Shown here piece after piece: positions 52,978-64,000 of a DNA stretch of 64,000 nt (positions are counted from its first letter, which is position 1; the number at the start of each line of letters is the position of its first letter). The position numbers were made by a program, and so were the translations under genes. Source of the DNA: Engraulis encrasicolus (lineage: Eukaryota > Chordata > Actinopteri > Clupeiformes > Engraulidae); assembly GCF_034702125.1 (NCBI RefSeq), contig NC_085872.1:28613634-28677633 (forward strand). Direction: 5' to 3'. The notes below the pieces were generated by a model. It made no database searches and was not told the DNA's origin. It saw nothing but the letters and a program-made list of their open reading frames with translations.

Positions 52978-55139
52978 CTACACGTAGCCGGATTGCCCCC
53001 CTTGAGACGGGGGGTAGCGGGGGGCTTTACCCGACGCCCCGCCACTGCTGCAGTTGCAGCACAGGAAGCCTCCGCCAATGATTGTGAGGACTGCTGCTGC
53101 CCAGCCCACAAAGAGAGCCGCGCCAAACTCATACCTGCATGGGGCATACAAACCAGCACTGACTTAGAAAACCGTCATGACCTATACATTTGCTGTTAAG
53201 GCTTACTGCAGTTATATTTACAGAGCTGTAACACAGCAATCAGTTAGGAAACGAGGAAATGTCAAACCTGGAATTCGTTGGAGTGAATGGATTGTAGAAG
53301 TCCTTGGCTATCTTGTGTCCATACATGCTGGTTGCAACAAGAGCACAGAGTCCTAATAAAGACATTCATAAACATTTTAACAAACACAGATGACACATTT
53401 GAAATTATAAAAACTACCTTTGATGTGTTAAAAAACAAACAAACAAATTGAAATCCATGTGTTAACTGACCCGCAATAATAAACAGAATTCCTCCTATCA
53501 GGGCAACTTTGTTTTTCTGCTGCTTGTCCTCCGCCAAGCATGTGGTGCACTTCATGCCCACAACTGCCACCAGTATAGAGATGGCTGTCATGACGATGGA
53601 GAACAGCATCAGGCCACGGGTGGCTTGCAGCTCTCCTACATGACAGAGGAGAGCAGGGGCAAAAGTAGCATACACATACAGGTGGTTACTTGTCAGGGAA
53701 ACTAGACATTTGTTCTGTAAAATATTAAATTAACACACAGTTTGAAAGTAACTCCGGCCAGAAGAGGAAGTAGGCCTAACAGAGTTCTTGTAAGAGAGCT
53801 CGCTCTATCTCTCTGCAGTCTGATGCTTCACTGCCCTGCCCAAGACACAGGCTGCTTTTATTAAAGGTGCATTGTGTAATATTTTCAGCAGTTTATTTCC
53901 AGAATTCATGCTGCCCATTCACAAGGGTTACCTTTTTCACGCAGACCTACCAGCACCATCAAATTATAAGTATTGATTATGACTGGGAAAATTGCACTTT
54001 TCTAACATGAAAAGGGGATCTCCTCCATGTCCATTTTGAATTTCCAGATATAGGCTAGACATTTTTAGCTGTGAAATGTACTTTGGTCATACTAGTGAAA
54101 ATCACTTTATTACTTAGCAATAGAAAAGATCAAATTTGGCAATAGGCAGCACAGTTTCAATGAGCAGCATAGTTGCAGTGCCTACTCTGACCACCATCCT
54201 ACACAGAGTGCACCTTTAAGCATAGAAAAGTCAACAATATCAGCTGAAAATGTGTCATGTCATTTCACTTCTGTCTGAACACAGTGAGTGAGACAGAAAG
54301 GAGAAGTAGGCTAAGTATCACAAGATAAAAAGGTGCCAGTCAGGAAGTTTCAAGATGGCACATGAGCTGTGGTATTGTTTATATAATTATTTGCAACACA
54401 TTTTCTAAATGATAGACCTAAAACTAATTCTGTTATCACCCAAACTCAACATGAGAATCGGAGGCCCTATATCATGCAGCGCCATTCCTAAACGAGTGTA
54501 GACCTACATAGCCTATTCAAATGAACTTAGTCATGAAGCTGTTTTTTTAAATAATTAAAACATGTAAGTTTAAATTCCAGGTTCGAGTCTCTGTTTGAAA
54601 TAGGCTAACGGTATGCTATACTGCTTTTGTTGAGAGCCATAACACTTCACACATAGCTAAAACAAGGTCCAGGTATTCCGGGCATGTAAGACCTGCCTCA
54701 ACAGGTTGGCTCTAGATGGGACGTCAGGAAACTCCACCCGGAGCATGTAAAAAGCATCAAAGTGTCAAATTCAAAGAAAAAACGCGCGTTATGCATATAA
54801 CACAGCAGGTATTATAAATAAACAAAGCATTAGAATCAACATTTTACTATCTCTCCACATTCAGTTTTCCAAATAAAATCACAATATAACACAATGTAAT
54901 ATCATTAAAATCTTACCTGATAGTTGAAGTAATGAATCATACACTTTGCACTGAATTTGACCCGTGCTCTGGGACACGCATGATTTCCAAAGTCCTTCAT
55001 ACATTGCCTGAGCTGTTATGATATTGTCCCCTGCATAGGAAGATGCTTTCCATTCTACCATAGCAGTCGAGGCAATAATGCCGAAAAACCCCAACATCGC
55101 CAAACAAAATCCCAGAAGTTGAACTCCTGCGTTTGCCAT
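52978..55139 (-). CDS. cldn1: Claudin-1-like tight junction protein, 209 aa, four exons
   Basis: Four-pass membrane protein that forms tight-junction strands. Exons on the minus strand: 55139-54917, 53635-53471, 53352-53268, 53134-52978; 630 nt, all phases agree. It starts [18 protein letters not shown] (TM1). Extracellular loop 1 has [25 protein letters not shown], the claudin W-GLW-C-C signature. TM2 begins [15 protein letters not shown]3 is [18 protein letters not shown], then loop 2 [16 protein letters not shown], and TM4 [17 protein letters not shown]. The short tail ends GYV, a PDZ-binding end that recruits ZO proteins. MANAG and [11 protein letters not shown] favour claudin-1 over claudin-7. 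Human CLDN1 has 211 aa. Confidence 0.94.
53861..54219 (+). mobile_element. MITE family 'GGGACACTGTG', copy C, in cldn1 intron 1
   Basis: Bounded by TTAA; ends are diverged (AAGGTGCATTGTGTAAT; ACAGAGTGCACCT). The interior matches copies A and B. Confidence 0.7.
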
Positions 55140-55437
55140 ACTTGTTCAAATCAAAGACCCCCTTGACACTACAACAAACACACCGCGACAGAGACACTGT
55201 GACAGTGAGGATAGTTGTGTTTTCAGTTGAGCTGGAGGCCACACCACCCCGTTCTGAATGAACTTAAGTCCTGCTGAGCATCCATGGGATGTGATGCTTT
55301 TCACGAATATTCAAGCCTCCACAAGTGCTCCTCATGCAGAGTGTGCGCCATATTGCCACCTATTGGTACTGTGGTGAACACCTTACTTACCTGTGATAGA
55401 CATAGGATGTCAATCGATGAGGAGCCTACAACACAAT
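55140..55437 (-). other. cldn1 upstream region
   Basis: The cldn1 promoter should lie here. ATTCAAGC-type and GC-poor sequence; no TATA box placed. Confidence 0.35.
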
Positions 55438-55672
55438 ATATAATATAATATAATATAATATAATATAATATAATATAATATAATATAATATAATATAATA
55501 TAATATAATATAATATAATATAATATAATATAATATAATATAATATAATATAATATAATAGGCCTAATATAATATAATATAATATAATATAATATAATAT
55601 AATATAATATAATATAATATAATATAATATAATATAGGCACAATATAATATAATAGGCCTATAATATAACGG
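55438..55672. repeat. (TAATA)n pentanucleotide satellite, about 200 bp
   Basis: About 40 TAATA units, broken twice by GGCCTA (55561, 55656), each time creating TAGGCCTA. Confidence 0.97.
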
Positions 55673-56257
55673 TATAGATACACATTAAATCTAACAAGAC
55701 ATGCTAGTGACTTGTGCTGAACATTTCTGTCCACATAGTGACAAACACAAACTGCTCTGATAGCTCTGCATGCCTTTCCCAAGAGGTGATGTAATCATGT
55801 GATGACCAATCCCAAAAGAGTTCTGTTTTGTTGAGTCAATATTTGCTGTTTGCATGGTGTCGTGTCGTCTCCCTCCTACTCGTAGAGAGCAGTCTTTCAC
55901 CTCTCAGCAGTGCATAGCACCAAGGTAAGCGATAGTTGCTCTTCATCTTATTCAGGACAAATGCCCGTTGATTTTTTTGTCTTTTTATCTGCCTTTTATG
56001 AGGACATATTGGATGGTGTCCCCTTGCATAGTCACAGCATGGACTTTTATGATGAAGTGAGATATTTTTCCACCATTGAGTAATTAAAGACAAAAATGAT
56101 AGTCACTGGAGAGGTATTCTCTGCTACAAATGATACTAAAAAAATATACTCTGCTAAAAAATGTTACCTCACAATACCAGTGGCAATGAAAACCCACAAA
56201 CAAATGTAAGAAACCTGATATTTGTATAATATACTCCTCCAAAAAAATATCTTTATT
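55673..56257. other. Spacer, nothing recognised
   Basis: Between the pentamer array and the inverted repeat at 56258. No coding or repeat signal that I can name. Confidence 0.4.
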
Positions 56258-56415
56258 TTGAAAGTTGTAGAATACCAAGGCACTCATCTTCTTTTTAGTT
56301 AGAATGCCTTTATTTTAATGGGCATGACATGCTTAAAACACTGAAGCGTTTCGGCATGAAGCCTTCGTCAGGAAGTGAGCAGTGTTTAGTGTGACACACT
56401 GAATTAAAAGACATC

Positions 56416-56451
<36 letters not shown>

Positions 56452-56541
56452 ATATCATCATCCTCATCATGTTATGCCCATTAAAATAAAGGCATTTTAA
56501 CTACAAATAAGATGAGTGCCTTGTTATTCTACGACTTTTAA
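56258..56541 (-). ncRNA. Hammerhead-like core inside an inverted repeat
   Basis: Inverted arms 56259-56331 and 56470-56541 (ATGCCTTTATTTTAATGGGC and complement). On the minus strand between them: CTGACGA (56371-56365), stem II GGC-TTCAT-GCC (56363-56353), GAAAC (56352-56348), a GCTT/AAGC stem III with a small bulge, then TC and the 3' arm. These are the conserved hammerhead nucleotides in order. About 98 nt including a (GAT)n run separate the 5' arm from CTGACGA, so helix I is not canonical. Confidence 0.4.
56413..56452. repeat. (GAT)n microsatellite
   Basis: About 12 GAT units within the inverted repeat. Confidence 0.95.
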
Positions 56542-56861
56542 AATGAACTAAGCCTGTCACCAAAGACCACCATCTTTACAAAGTACTAGTAGTTCCAGAC
56601 AGCACTCCAACTGGACTTAATTCGGAGAAAAATATTTTTATGTTTGATCTGCATCAAAGCATCGGCATAAAACCATTCTTTTTGCTTTTTGTGTCTGCCT
56701 ACTCCAACTGATTGGATCACAGGTTAATACACAGTCCTGTTAACTCTTACGGAAATTTTGTGTCTGACACTATGCACTATTTTTCTTCCTCTTTTGTCCT
56801 TTTGGCCTAAAATCTTCTTGTTTCTCAACAGCGCTACAATGCAAAGGTCAATAGTATAACT

Positions 56862-56972
56862 TAATCCGTTAAGCCACAACATTATGAATTTGCTGTTACA
56901 AGAGTGGCAATGACCAATTCGTAGTGCATTATTAAAGGCCCTGTGTTATGTCATAGTAGTGTAGTACTATGT
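56862..56972. repeat. Dispersed repeat, copy 2
   Basis: Match to 52450-52580 over about 110 bp. Confidence 0.7.
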
Positions 56973-57053
56973 GAACTTTTCAATGTTTATTACAGCCTGG
57001 TGGAACGGTGTGCATTATTGAACTACATCTTCTTGTTTCTCAACAGATCTAGA

Positions 57054-58664
57054 ATGCTGAGACACGGCAGGATCGCTGTGCTCCTCCTCCTGCTCCTCCT
57101 GCAGAACTGCTGCGCCGACGGCTGCCCTCCCCAGTGTCAGTGCTTCATGGGGTCGAAGGTCATGTGCTCGGAGGAGCGCATGTTCATCTTGCCGGTGACG
57201 CTCTCTCCGCAGGTGAAAGAGCTTATCGTCATAACGTCGGGCCTCACGAGCATCCCTGCCAACAGCTTCCAGACGAGCCCTCAGCTCACCAAGTTGGCCC
57301 TGATCAGCAACCCCCTGAGAACCAGCTCCATCTCCCCTCTGGCCTTCAACGGCCTAACACAACTCCGGGAGCTGGAAATCAGTGCAAACTACCGCCTAGA
57401 GACCTTAGACCACGCAGTGTTTCAGAAGCTCGGCAATCTGACCAGACTCTACCTGAACAACAACCAGCTGCTGATAGTAGACAGAGACATGTTTAATAAA
57501 CTGGTGAAGCTGGAGGTTCTTGAGCTGAGGGGGAACCAGTTTATTTGGCTGCCCAATTTTATCTTCGAGAACCTTCCGAATCTCAAGTCCCTGGATGCGT
57601 CCATGAACAAGATCACCTCAGTGGAGGCCTCCCTGCTGGCTGGCCTGACTCGGCTGCAGTCCCTTAAACTTGCTTACAACCAGCTTACGACTCTTCCATC
57701 GGACCTGTTTAAGCATGCTCCTGGACTAAAGCACCTGAGCTTCCAGAGTAACGGCATCTCGAGTCTGCCAGAGGGACTTTTTAAATCCTTGACCAAACTG
57801 GAGGAGCTCAATCTACGGTATAACAAACTGACATATGTGCCGACAGACACGTTCCCGTCCAGTCTAAAGGACTTGAACCTCCAAGGAAACCACCTCACCA
57901 TACTGTCGCTGGGCAACCTACCATTACTTACAGACCTCGTCCTGTCATCAAATAACTTCACGGATCTTCCTAGCAACTTTTTTGAAAATGCAACGTCACT
58001 GGAACGATTGGACCTATCTGAGAACCAGCTCTTATCTGTTCCTGCCAATGTTTTCTCAGGCCTCTCAAAAATCGTTGCGATCCACTTGCACAAAAACAAC
58101 CTGACCTCTTTGCAGGCTGATTTGCTCAAGGACCAGCAGGAGGTCATTGAGAGGCTGACTCTGTCAGACAATCAACTAAAGAACCTTCCTGAGGCCTTCT
58201 TCGATCCATTTATGACGTTTAGGATGTCACTCCGTGGTAACCCGTGGCATTGTGACTGTAACCTCACATATCTGCATGCTTGGCTGCAGTTTGGAAGTAA
58301 TCTAGTCGAGGATTTGAGTCGGACCTATTGTAAAGGCCCTGCCACATTGAGAGGGCAAAGCTTGATGTCAGTGGAGGGAGACCAGCTTGTATGTTCTTAC
58401 AACTCCAACACAACTAATGCCCTTTTTGACAATTCCGTCCAGGCACCTGCCGAGGAAGACTCCTCGCAAGGCCAAGCTAATCAGTGCATCCTACAACAAC
58501 ACAATGGGGTTTACTCTCTCAAATGTACAGTAACAAACTGTTCTAATGTCAAAATAGAGGCTCATATATATGGGCCTGATGGAAGTGTCACAGACTACGT
58601 TTTAGACAAAGAGTGGTCTGAAACATCACAATGTGTAAATGGCACCATAACTGTCAATGTTTGA
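57054..58664 (+). CDS. cpn2: Carboxypeptidase N subunit 2-like secreted leucine-rich repeat protein, 536 aa
   Basis: Plasma glycoprotein; in mammals CPN2 binds and stabilises the catalytic carboxypeptidase N subunit. All coding sequence is in one exon, as in human CPN2. A good acceptor (TTCTTGTTTCTCAACAG, ends 57045) precedes the ATG, so the upstream in-frame Met at 56943 is intronic. Signal peptide IAVLLLLLLLQNCCA. LRR N-cap CPPQCQCFMGSKVMC. About 12 leucine-rich repeats (LTRLYLNNNQL, LEVLELRGNQF, LEELNLRYNKLTYVP and so on). C-cap NPWHCDCNLTYLHAWL to YCKGPATLRGQ to LVC. The tail NQCILQQHNGVYSLKCTVTNC to EWSETSQCVNGTITVNV matches the CPN2-specific C-terminus rather than LRRC15. Human CPN2 has 545 aa. 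Several N-glycosylation sites. Confidence 0.92.
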   Translation: MLRHGRIAVLLLLLLLQNCCADGCPPQCQCFMGSKVMCSEERMFILPVTLSPQVKELIVITSGLTSIPANSFQTSPQLTKLALISNPLRTSSISPLAFNGLTQLRELEISANYRLETLDHAVFQKLGNLTRLYLNNNQLLIVDRDMFNKLVKLEVLELRGNQFIWLPNFIFENLPNLKSLDASMNKITSVEASLLAGLTRLQSLKLAYNQLTTLPSDLFKHAPGLKHLSFQSNGISSLPEGLFKSLTKLEELNLRYNKLTYVPTDTFPSSLKDLNLQGNHLTILSLGNLPLLTDLVLSSNNFTDLPSNFFENATSLERLDLSENQLLSVPANVFSGLSKIVAIHLHKNNLTSLQADLLKDQQEVIERLTLSDNQLKNLPEAFFDPFMTFRMSLRGNPWHCDCNLTYLHAWLQFGSNLVEDLSRTYCKGPATLRGQSLMSVEGDQLVCSYNSNTTNALFDNSVQAPAEEDSSQGQANQCILQQHNGVYSLKCTVTNCSNVKIEAHIYGPDGSVTDYVLDKEWSETSQCVNGTITVNV

Positions 58665-59092
58665 ACCTTTTGCGCTGTGCTGTGCTTTCCTACCCTAATA
58701 CCCCAATCTAGGTGGTTTAAATAATCAATATCATGTAAGATGTTTTTTATGACAACACAATACTTCACATTTTGTATTGAGCTTATTATTCTAAGTCATA
58801 TTGTGCATACCTTTCCAGCACATTTGTCCAAATTTATGTTACTGTTTGCTGTTTGTTCAGTTGTCTTTCTGAGTGAAAAGTGTTCATAGATGGATTTATA
58901 ATGTGCATTTAGTGCTTTGCGATCCTTTTTCATTTTGATGAGAATCATACCCTCTGTGCAGTGTGAAGAGGAGATAAGCAAGGTAGTTGAACTTTTGCAA
59001 ACATTCAAAGTGCAGACTAGAGCAGTTTCAACACTCAATGCCTGCAGCTTCATCCTGAACAACCGTCCACAAATTTTACTTCAGATATGCTA

Positions 59093-59349
59093 CAGTCAAT
59101 CCGGAAAGTATTCACAGCGCTTTTATTATCTTACAGCCTTATTCCAAATGCTACAAATGAATCTCTGTTGTCAAAATCCTACACAAATTATTCCATTATG
59201 ACCATGTGAAAAACAAGTTGTCTTGACATAATGGAATAATTTGTGTAGGATTTTGACAACAGAGATTCATTTGTAGCATTTGGAATAAGGCTGTAAGATA
59301 ATAAAATGTGAAAAAAGTGAAGCGATGTGAATACTTTCCGGATTGACTG
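59093..59349. mobile_element. Palindromic Tc1/mariner-type MITE
   Basis: Ends CAGTCAATCCGGAAAGTATT and complement, flanked by TA (59091-59092, 59350-59351). Inverted arms of about 110 bp around a 20-bp centre. The ends are those of a fish Tc1-like transposon known to me; the transposase is deleted. Confidence 0.93.
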
Positions 59350-59764
59350 TATGTAGGCTACTGTTCTGTCTAGGCCTGTACCATGGCAACATCTCTCACA
59401 TTAATTTTGTTGGCATTTCAGCAACAGCTGAGAACAGGCCCAACCAGACCTGTTGACATAATTTGCATGTTCTTTATCATACAATTACTGACAGACAGTG
59501 TTCAAAAAAAAGTTGAAGATGCTGTTTTGTTATTGATTAATATTTTACTGCTGATAGGGATGCCATGGCAGGCTTTTGGGTTAATATAACACTCTGTGGG
59601 CCTAAGTGGAAAAAATACATAGGCCTACATGTACAGTGTTTATTGTTATACCAGCAGCCTAATTATGATGAAGGGCACAACAGAACAGGAGAATACTAAT
59701 GTCAGAGAGGAGAGAAACGGGTGTAAGTGAGGGTAAACCAGTTATAAAGCAACAGAGCATGCAT

Positions 59765-59835
59765 ATCAAGTCATGTCAAGTCAGCTTTTATTGTCAGTTT
59801 CTTCATATGCACAGGTCAGACAAGGAAATGACTTT
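59765..59835. repeat. Dispersed repeat related to 2079-2160
   Basis: GTCAAGTCAGCTTTTATTGT and CATATGCACAGGTCAGACAA match the fggy intron 1 copy. Confidence 0.6.
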
Positions 59836-59935
59836 TTTTAACTAATAGTAATTATTACTGTAGAACTATTACCAGGTAGAATAGCAGTTTCAAAACTGTT
59901 TGGATTAACAGAAAGACTACTTGGCCAGGCTACTT

Positions 59936-60147
<212 letters not shown>

Positions 60148-60284
60148 GATTATATTGTCAATGTCTTATTTTTGTGATTTAGTTTAACTGCACATTGGAG
60201 ACTGATTAAGCGCAATTTCAAATTTCTGTGCTAACCCTGTTACATAGATTTTCATTTTTGTCAATAAAGCACACTTGACTTAAC

Positions 60285-60575
60285 TACCCAAGCAGCAAAT
60301 TAACGTGCCCAACACGTTTTTTTAACGTTTATTTTTGGTGAGTGACACGTTCAGAATTGGTTCAGAATAGGTTCAGAATTGCGTTCAGATGTGGTTAATT
60401 TGTAGGTTCCCGATTACGTGCTCAGCACGTTCTGAAAGGGTTATTTTTTGGTGTCCAACACGTTCTCTAAACGTTTCAAAATGGTGTCAAACAACACGTT
60501 CGGAAAAACACGTCCACGGACGTACAAATAAGGTGTACATTTGGGTTTTATTACGTGTTCAACACCTATTTTTGA
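60285..60575. repeat. Cluster of ACGT palindromes
   Basis: Twelve ACGT tetramers, mostly as CACGTT or AACGTT, in about 285 bp. Short near-repeats of GGTTCAGAAT occur among them. Possibly a degenerate tandem repeat or MITE. Confidence 0.6.
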
Positions 60576-60839
60576 CACCAAAAATAAAACCTGCCGCAGC
60601 GCCATATGGGCTTGCTTTTCTGTTAGGGGCTTAAAATGTGGCCTATGCTTTATCCTATAGCATTTATGAGGCCATTACCATTATTATTACTGTTATTATT
60701 ATAGCCTTAGTTAGCCTAGTTATGCAAAAGAAGAAACGCATATGTGTAATGCATGTATTTATTTGAAGAAAAAAAAAAAACAAGCTGCCACTTGGACTTG
60801 GGCTGGAGAGTGCAGTCTGTGTCTGGGCTTTTAGACCAG

Positions 60840-61440
60840 GAGCCCAGGGGGGTCAGCCTAGTTGGGAAGGTTACCAATTTTTATGGGTACTATGATGTCT
60901 GGTATGGTCCCCAGATAGAGGAACAGCACGTCTGCCGGGTTCCCTGTGGTGGGTGTGGCCAGGGGGGCTGTAAAACTGGCACCCCAAAAATGGGCTAGAT
61001 CAGTTGGTGAGGTTACCACTTGGAACCTGCTGTAAATTGTTCATCATAGTCCCCTGATAGAGAAATGACCACTGCCAGACATTTTTAGTGGTGGGTTACC
61101 CCCGGCAGACGCCCCCCGTATGATGAACCCCCAAAAAATGGGCTAGATCAGTTGGTGAGGTTACCCACTTGGAACCTGTTGTTGTAAATTGTTTGAGATG
61201 GTCCCCTGATTGAGGAATGGCCACTGCCAGACGTTTTTGATGGTGGGCGGGCTTGCCAGACATCATTAATTGGGGGGGTAAAAAATGGGCTAGATCAGCT
61301 GGTGAGGTTACCTCTTGAAACCTATCATGAATTGTTCATCATATTCCCCTGATAGAGAAATGACCACTGGCAGACATTTTCAGTGGTGGGGGACCCCCGC
61401 CAGACGCCCCAATATGATGACACCCCCCAATATACTGTAG
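60840..61440. repeat. Tandem repeat, about 150-bp unit, four diverged copies
   Basis: The phrase ATGGGCTAGATCAGTTGGTG starts units at about 60990, 61138 and 61286. A weaker unit precedes at about 60850. Shared text includes CCCCTGAT, GAGAAATGACCACTG and CCAGAC. Confidence 0.85.
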
Positions 61441-61675
61441 GCAAGATCATTCACATAAGGTTTGAACCAGACATGGTACAAAAGACAAACGACACACCAC
61501 TTTTTTTAGATAATTCCAACGTGGGGAATTGATTGGAAGGGTCAACATGTTCATAGAAACTTGTTGTGGGTACTTTTTAGGACAAAAATGACTTTTCTTT
61601 AACAAATATTACAAATCCGGGCAGGAACCAGTGTGTAGGCTTTCAAAATCAATGCAAAGATGACGTGTTTCTGAC

Positions 61676-61956
61676 TTAAAAGTGCATTTTGTAGGATGGT
61701 GGCCAGAATATTTAATTAATATTTACAAAATAATAAAGTAATATTTACTATTATGACCAAAGTACAATAGGTTTTGCAGCTAAAGATGTTGAGGAGATCC
61801 CCCTTTACATGTATGAAAAGTGTAATTTCCCCAATCATAATGAACACTTAGAATTTGATGGTGGTGGTAAATATTTATAAAAGGTAGGCTAATATTTGTG
61901 AATGGGCAGTATGAATTCTGGGAAATAAACAGCTTAATATATTGCACAATGCACCT
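61676..61956 (-). mobile_element. MITE family 'GGGACACTGTG', copy D, reversed and diverged
   Basis: TTAAAAGTGCATTTTGTAGG at the left; interior complementary to copies A to C (ATCCCCCTTTACATGTATGA, AATTTGATGGTGGTGG). Right TTAA not preserved. Confidence 0.65.
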
Positions 61957-62107
61957 ATAAGCAATTCAGGGACCAATTGCGCTGACATTGAAGGCCTGTG
62001 AATTATACCAAGAAATTGCACAACTATGCACTACTGCACCACTGTATGTTAACAGCAATTTGAAATTCCCACTTTCCAGTAGTTCTGAAGATTTAGAAGC
62101 AAAATAC

Positions 62108-62307
62108 TTAAAGGGGTATGCCACTATTTTGGGGCTGAATACGGTCAAAATCGTTGCCCTGGGTTAACAAAGGCAGTAAAGTGTCTTATTTTTCATGTTA
62201 GGCGTTGTCTTGTTTTAAGTAGCGTTGTCTTGTTTTAACCACCTTTATAAACCCTGGCAAACGATTTTAACTGTATTAAGCCCAAAATTAGTGGCATACC
62301 CCTTTAA
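62108..62307. mobile_element. TTAA-bounded MITE, deleted copy
   Basis: Same ends as 52585-52895 (AAGGGGTATGCCACTATTTT), with the centre lost and a short GCGTTGTCTTG duplication. Confidence 0.85.
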
Positions 62308-63384
62308 CATAGGCATATACAGGAGGACCAACATTAACAAACAGACATTAAAGTGCAAGACATGACCAGTAACAGCATACAAGTACTAAGAAATACTTGT
62401 TGTTCCAGTTATCAAGTCATAACATTTGGAAGCAGCAGGGTGTGTTGCATATTGCAGGTGCCCAGGCAGTTGGTGTGAGTATTGCAGTCACATACGTATG
62501 AACGGCCGTCTGGGTACTTTGCTCGTGAATGTGTGTTAAGCCCCTTTTGGAGGGGAAAACAAATTGAATGTCTCATTAACTTACATGCTACATCGCCTAG
62601 CCTAAATGAACACAGTCCATGCTTCAGCCACGGCTATTTGGCTATATTATTTGAATAGCCGGCAACACAACACATTTTCGGCATGTTGAGCATGAACAAT
62701 GCTAGTCTACAGGTCAATTGACTTGCATTGGCTTTCCCCCCAATGTTTTCAACCAAAATGGGGTGTAATGCACATGACAAAAGTCACGCCATTTATGCGT
62801 ATAGTGCAGTTCCATGTATGTTTGTGTGTCTTTTCCTTGGGGGCAGCAGCAACAAGAAGACATGTGTGGTGTTAAGAAGACTGCATGCATGTCCTGTTTT
62901 GCCTTGTTCTCTAGCTTATCAAATAAAGGTGTTAAGGAGTGGCTTAATTGATGGCACCTGACTCTGCAATCAAGCTGCCTTTAAAAGCTGAAGGAACTGA
63001 CGGTTCTTCATAGGTGTTCTATTTGGACCTGTGGCTGGTGCCGCACCAGTCAGGGTTTTTGTATTTAGGCATTATGATTTGGACTTTGTTTAATATTAAG
63101 TTTGTTAACGTCTTATCCTGGTGTACTTTAACAAAACCCCACAGGTTGGGTAACTTTTAAAAGATGTGTGTTGTCCTTCAAGGTTAAGATTCGGTTCTGT
63201 TCTTAACCCCATAGAGCTATGTTCATGTGGGGGCATAATAATGGTGTGGTATATGTTACAGGGCCCAGGCAGTCCTTGTGAAATACTGCAGGTAAAGATG
63301 CAGTCACTGTGCACACCAATTCCATAGGTAGGCTATTAGGTGTGTGTCTATCTGTGCAAACATGTAAAAAAAAAAAAGGCAGGT

Positions 63385-63680
63385 GGGGATCATCTGTGTT
63401 CTAGGGCCAATCTCAATCCTTGCAAGTATTTCTCCTCCCATCCATCATGAACATTGTGCTCAGCTAGTGCCACTCATTCAAGTTGTCTCATAATGTGCTC
63501 TGTGCAAGTAGGTTTGCTGTGTCCCCTACCACAGTCCACAGCATGGAGGGGATGCTAGGAGACATGCCAGTACACCAAGGGACATGGATGAGGCCATAGG
63601 AGAGTTTGCAATCCAGCAGTGGAATACAACAGCAGTGAAGAAATTAGATTGGCCCTAGAACACAGATGACCCCCACGAAA
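63385..63680. mobile_element. Candidate MITE with about 30-bp inverted ends
   Basis: GGGGATCATCTGTGTTCTAG and GGGCCAATCT at the left pair with AGATTGGCCC and TAGAACACAGATGACCCCCA at the right. Target duplication not identified; no ORF. Confidence 0.65.
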
Positions 63681-64000
63681 ACAACTTTCTTGATGCCTTT
63701 GCACTGTTTGCTATATGAACAAGAAGAGGTCCTGGGAGGGTGAATTCATTTATTACTGGATGTCTGACATGACATTTCCATGCCCTTCAAAGCACTTCAT
63801 GATGCATTATGGTTGGTAGTAATTTAACAGGATAGGGAGGATTTCTTTGTCAGTGTCAAATGTTCAGTTGTTTTTTATTTGTTCACTTAATTATTTCTCA
63901 ATACTTATATACTGTTACAAGCCCTGTCTTCCACTTTAATGTCTGTCTTTTAATGTCAGTCCTGTGTATGCCTATTCGAGTATCTTCATTCTAAAATCTT

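Noticed and set aside
56943..57053. 37-residue N-terminal extension of cpn2
   Set aside because: It crosses a strong splice acceptor and a dispersed repeat, and would bury the signal peptide.

Overview
The window reads as a teleost fish genome. It holds spliced vertebrate genes with GT/AG introns, dense CA/GT, GA and GATA microsatellites, many MITE-like DNA transposons and a young Ty3/gypsy element. The species cannot be fixed from sequence alone. A strong excess of the palindromic octamer TAGGCCTA may be a lineage signature. One ambiguous base (N) lies at about 48620.

Layout of genes, left to right: (1) the first four coding exons of fggy (FGGY carbohydrate kinase), minus strand, running off the left edge; (2) jun, an intronless AP-1 transcription factor gene, plus strand, with a recognisable TATA/CCAAT/TRE promoter; (3) tada1, a SAGA-complex adaptor, minus strand, eight coding exons giving 335 aa; (4) angptl1, plus strand, four coding exons giving 490 aa, with a (CAG)32 tract 22 bp upstream of its start codon; (5) cldn1 (claudin-1 like), minus strand, four exons giving 209 aa; (6) cpn2 (carboxypeptidase N subunit 2 like), plus strand, one coding exon giving 536 aa. 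From general knowledge, fggy-jun resembles human 1p32, tada1/angptl1 human 1q24-25, and cldn1/cpn2 human 3q28-29. The genes are ordinary, functionally unrelated neighbours and form no operon-like unit.

The mobile DNA is the notable part. An apparently intact Ty3/gypsy element (4467-15731) has two 2304-bp LTRs that are almost identical, a tRNA-Arg type primer binding site, a PNMA-like gag, a full pol, and a textbook -1 frameshift signal at the gag/pol junction. Two very small LTR elements (693-1326 and 16416-16863) carry tRNA-like Pol III promoter sequence inside each LTR, with tRNA-Leu and tRNA-His type primer binding sites. A 4.3-kb hAT-type element in tada1 intron 7 encloses a second element, and inside that is a 1-kb palindrome with a decayed hammerhead ribozyme core at its centre. 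At least ten MITEs with recognisable target duplications (TA, TTAA or 8 bp) fill introns and spacers.

The long spacers (32705-38545, 44565-52977, 58665-64000) hold only repeats and microsatellites as far as I can see. All calls come from reading the sequence; no database search was run.
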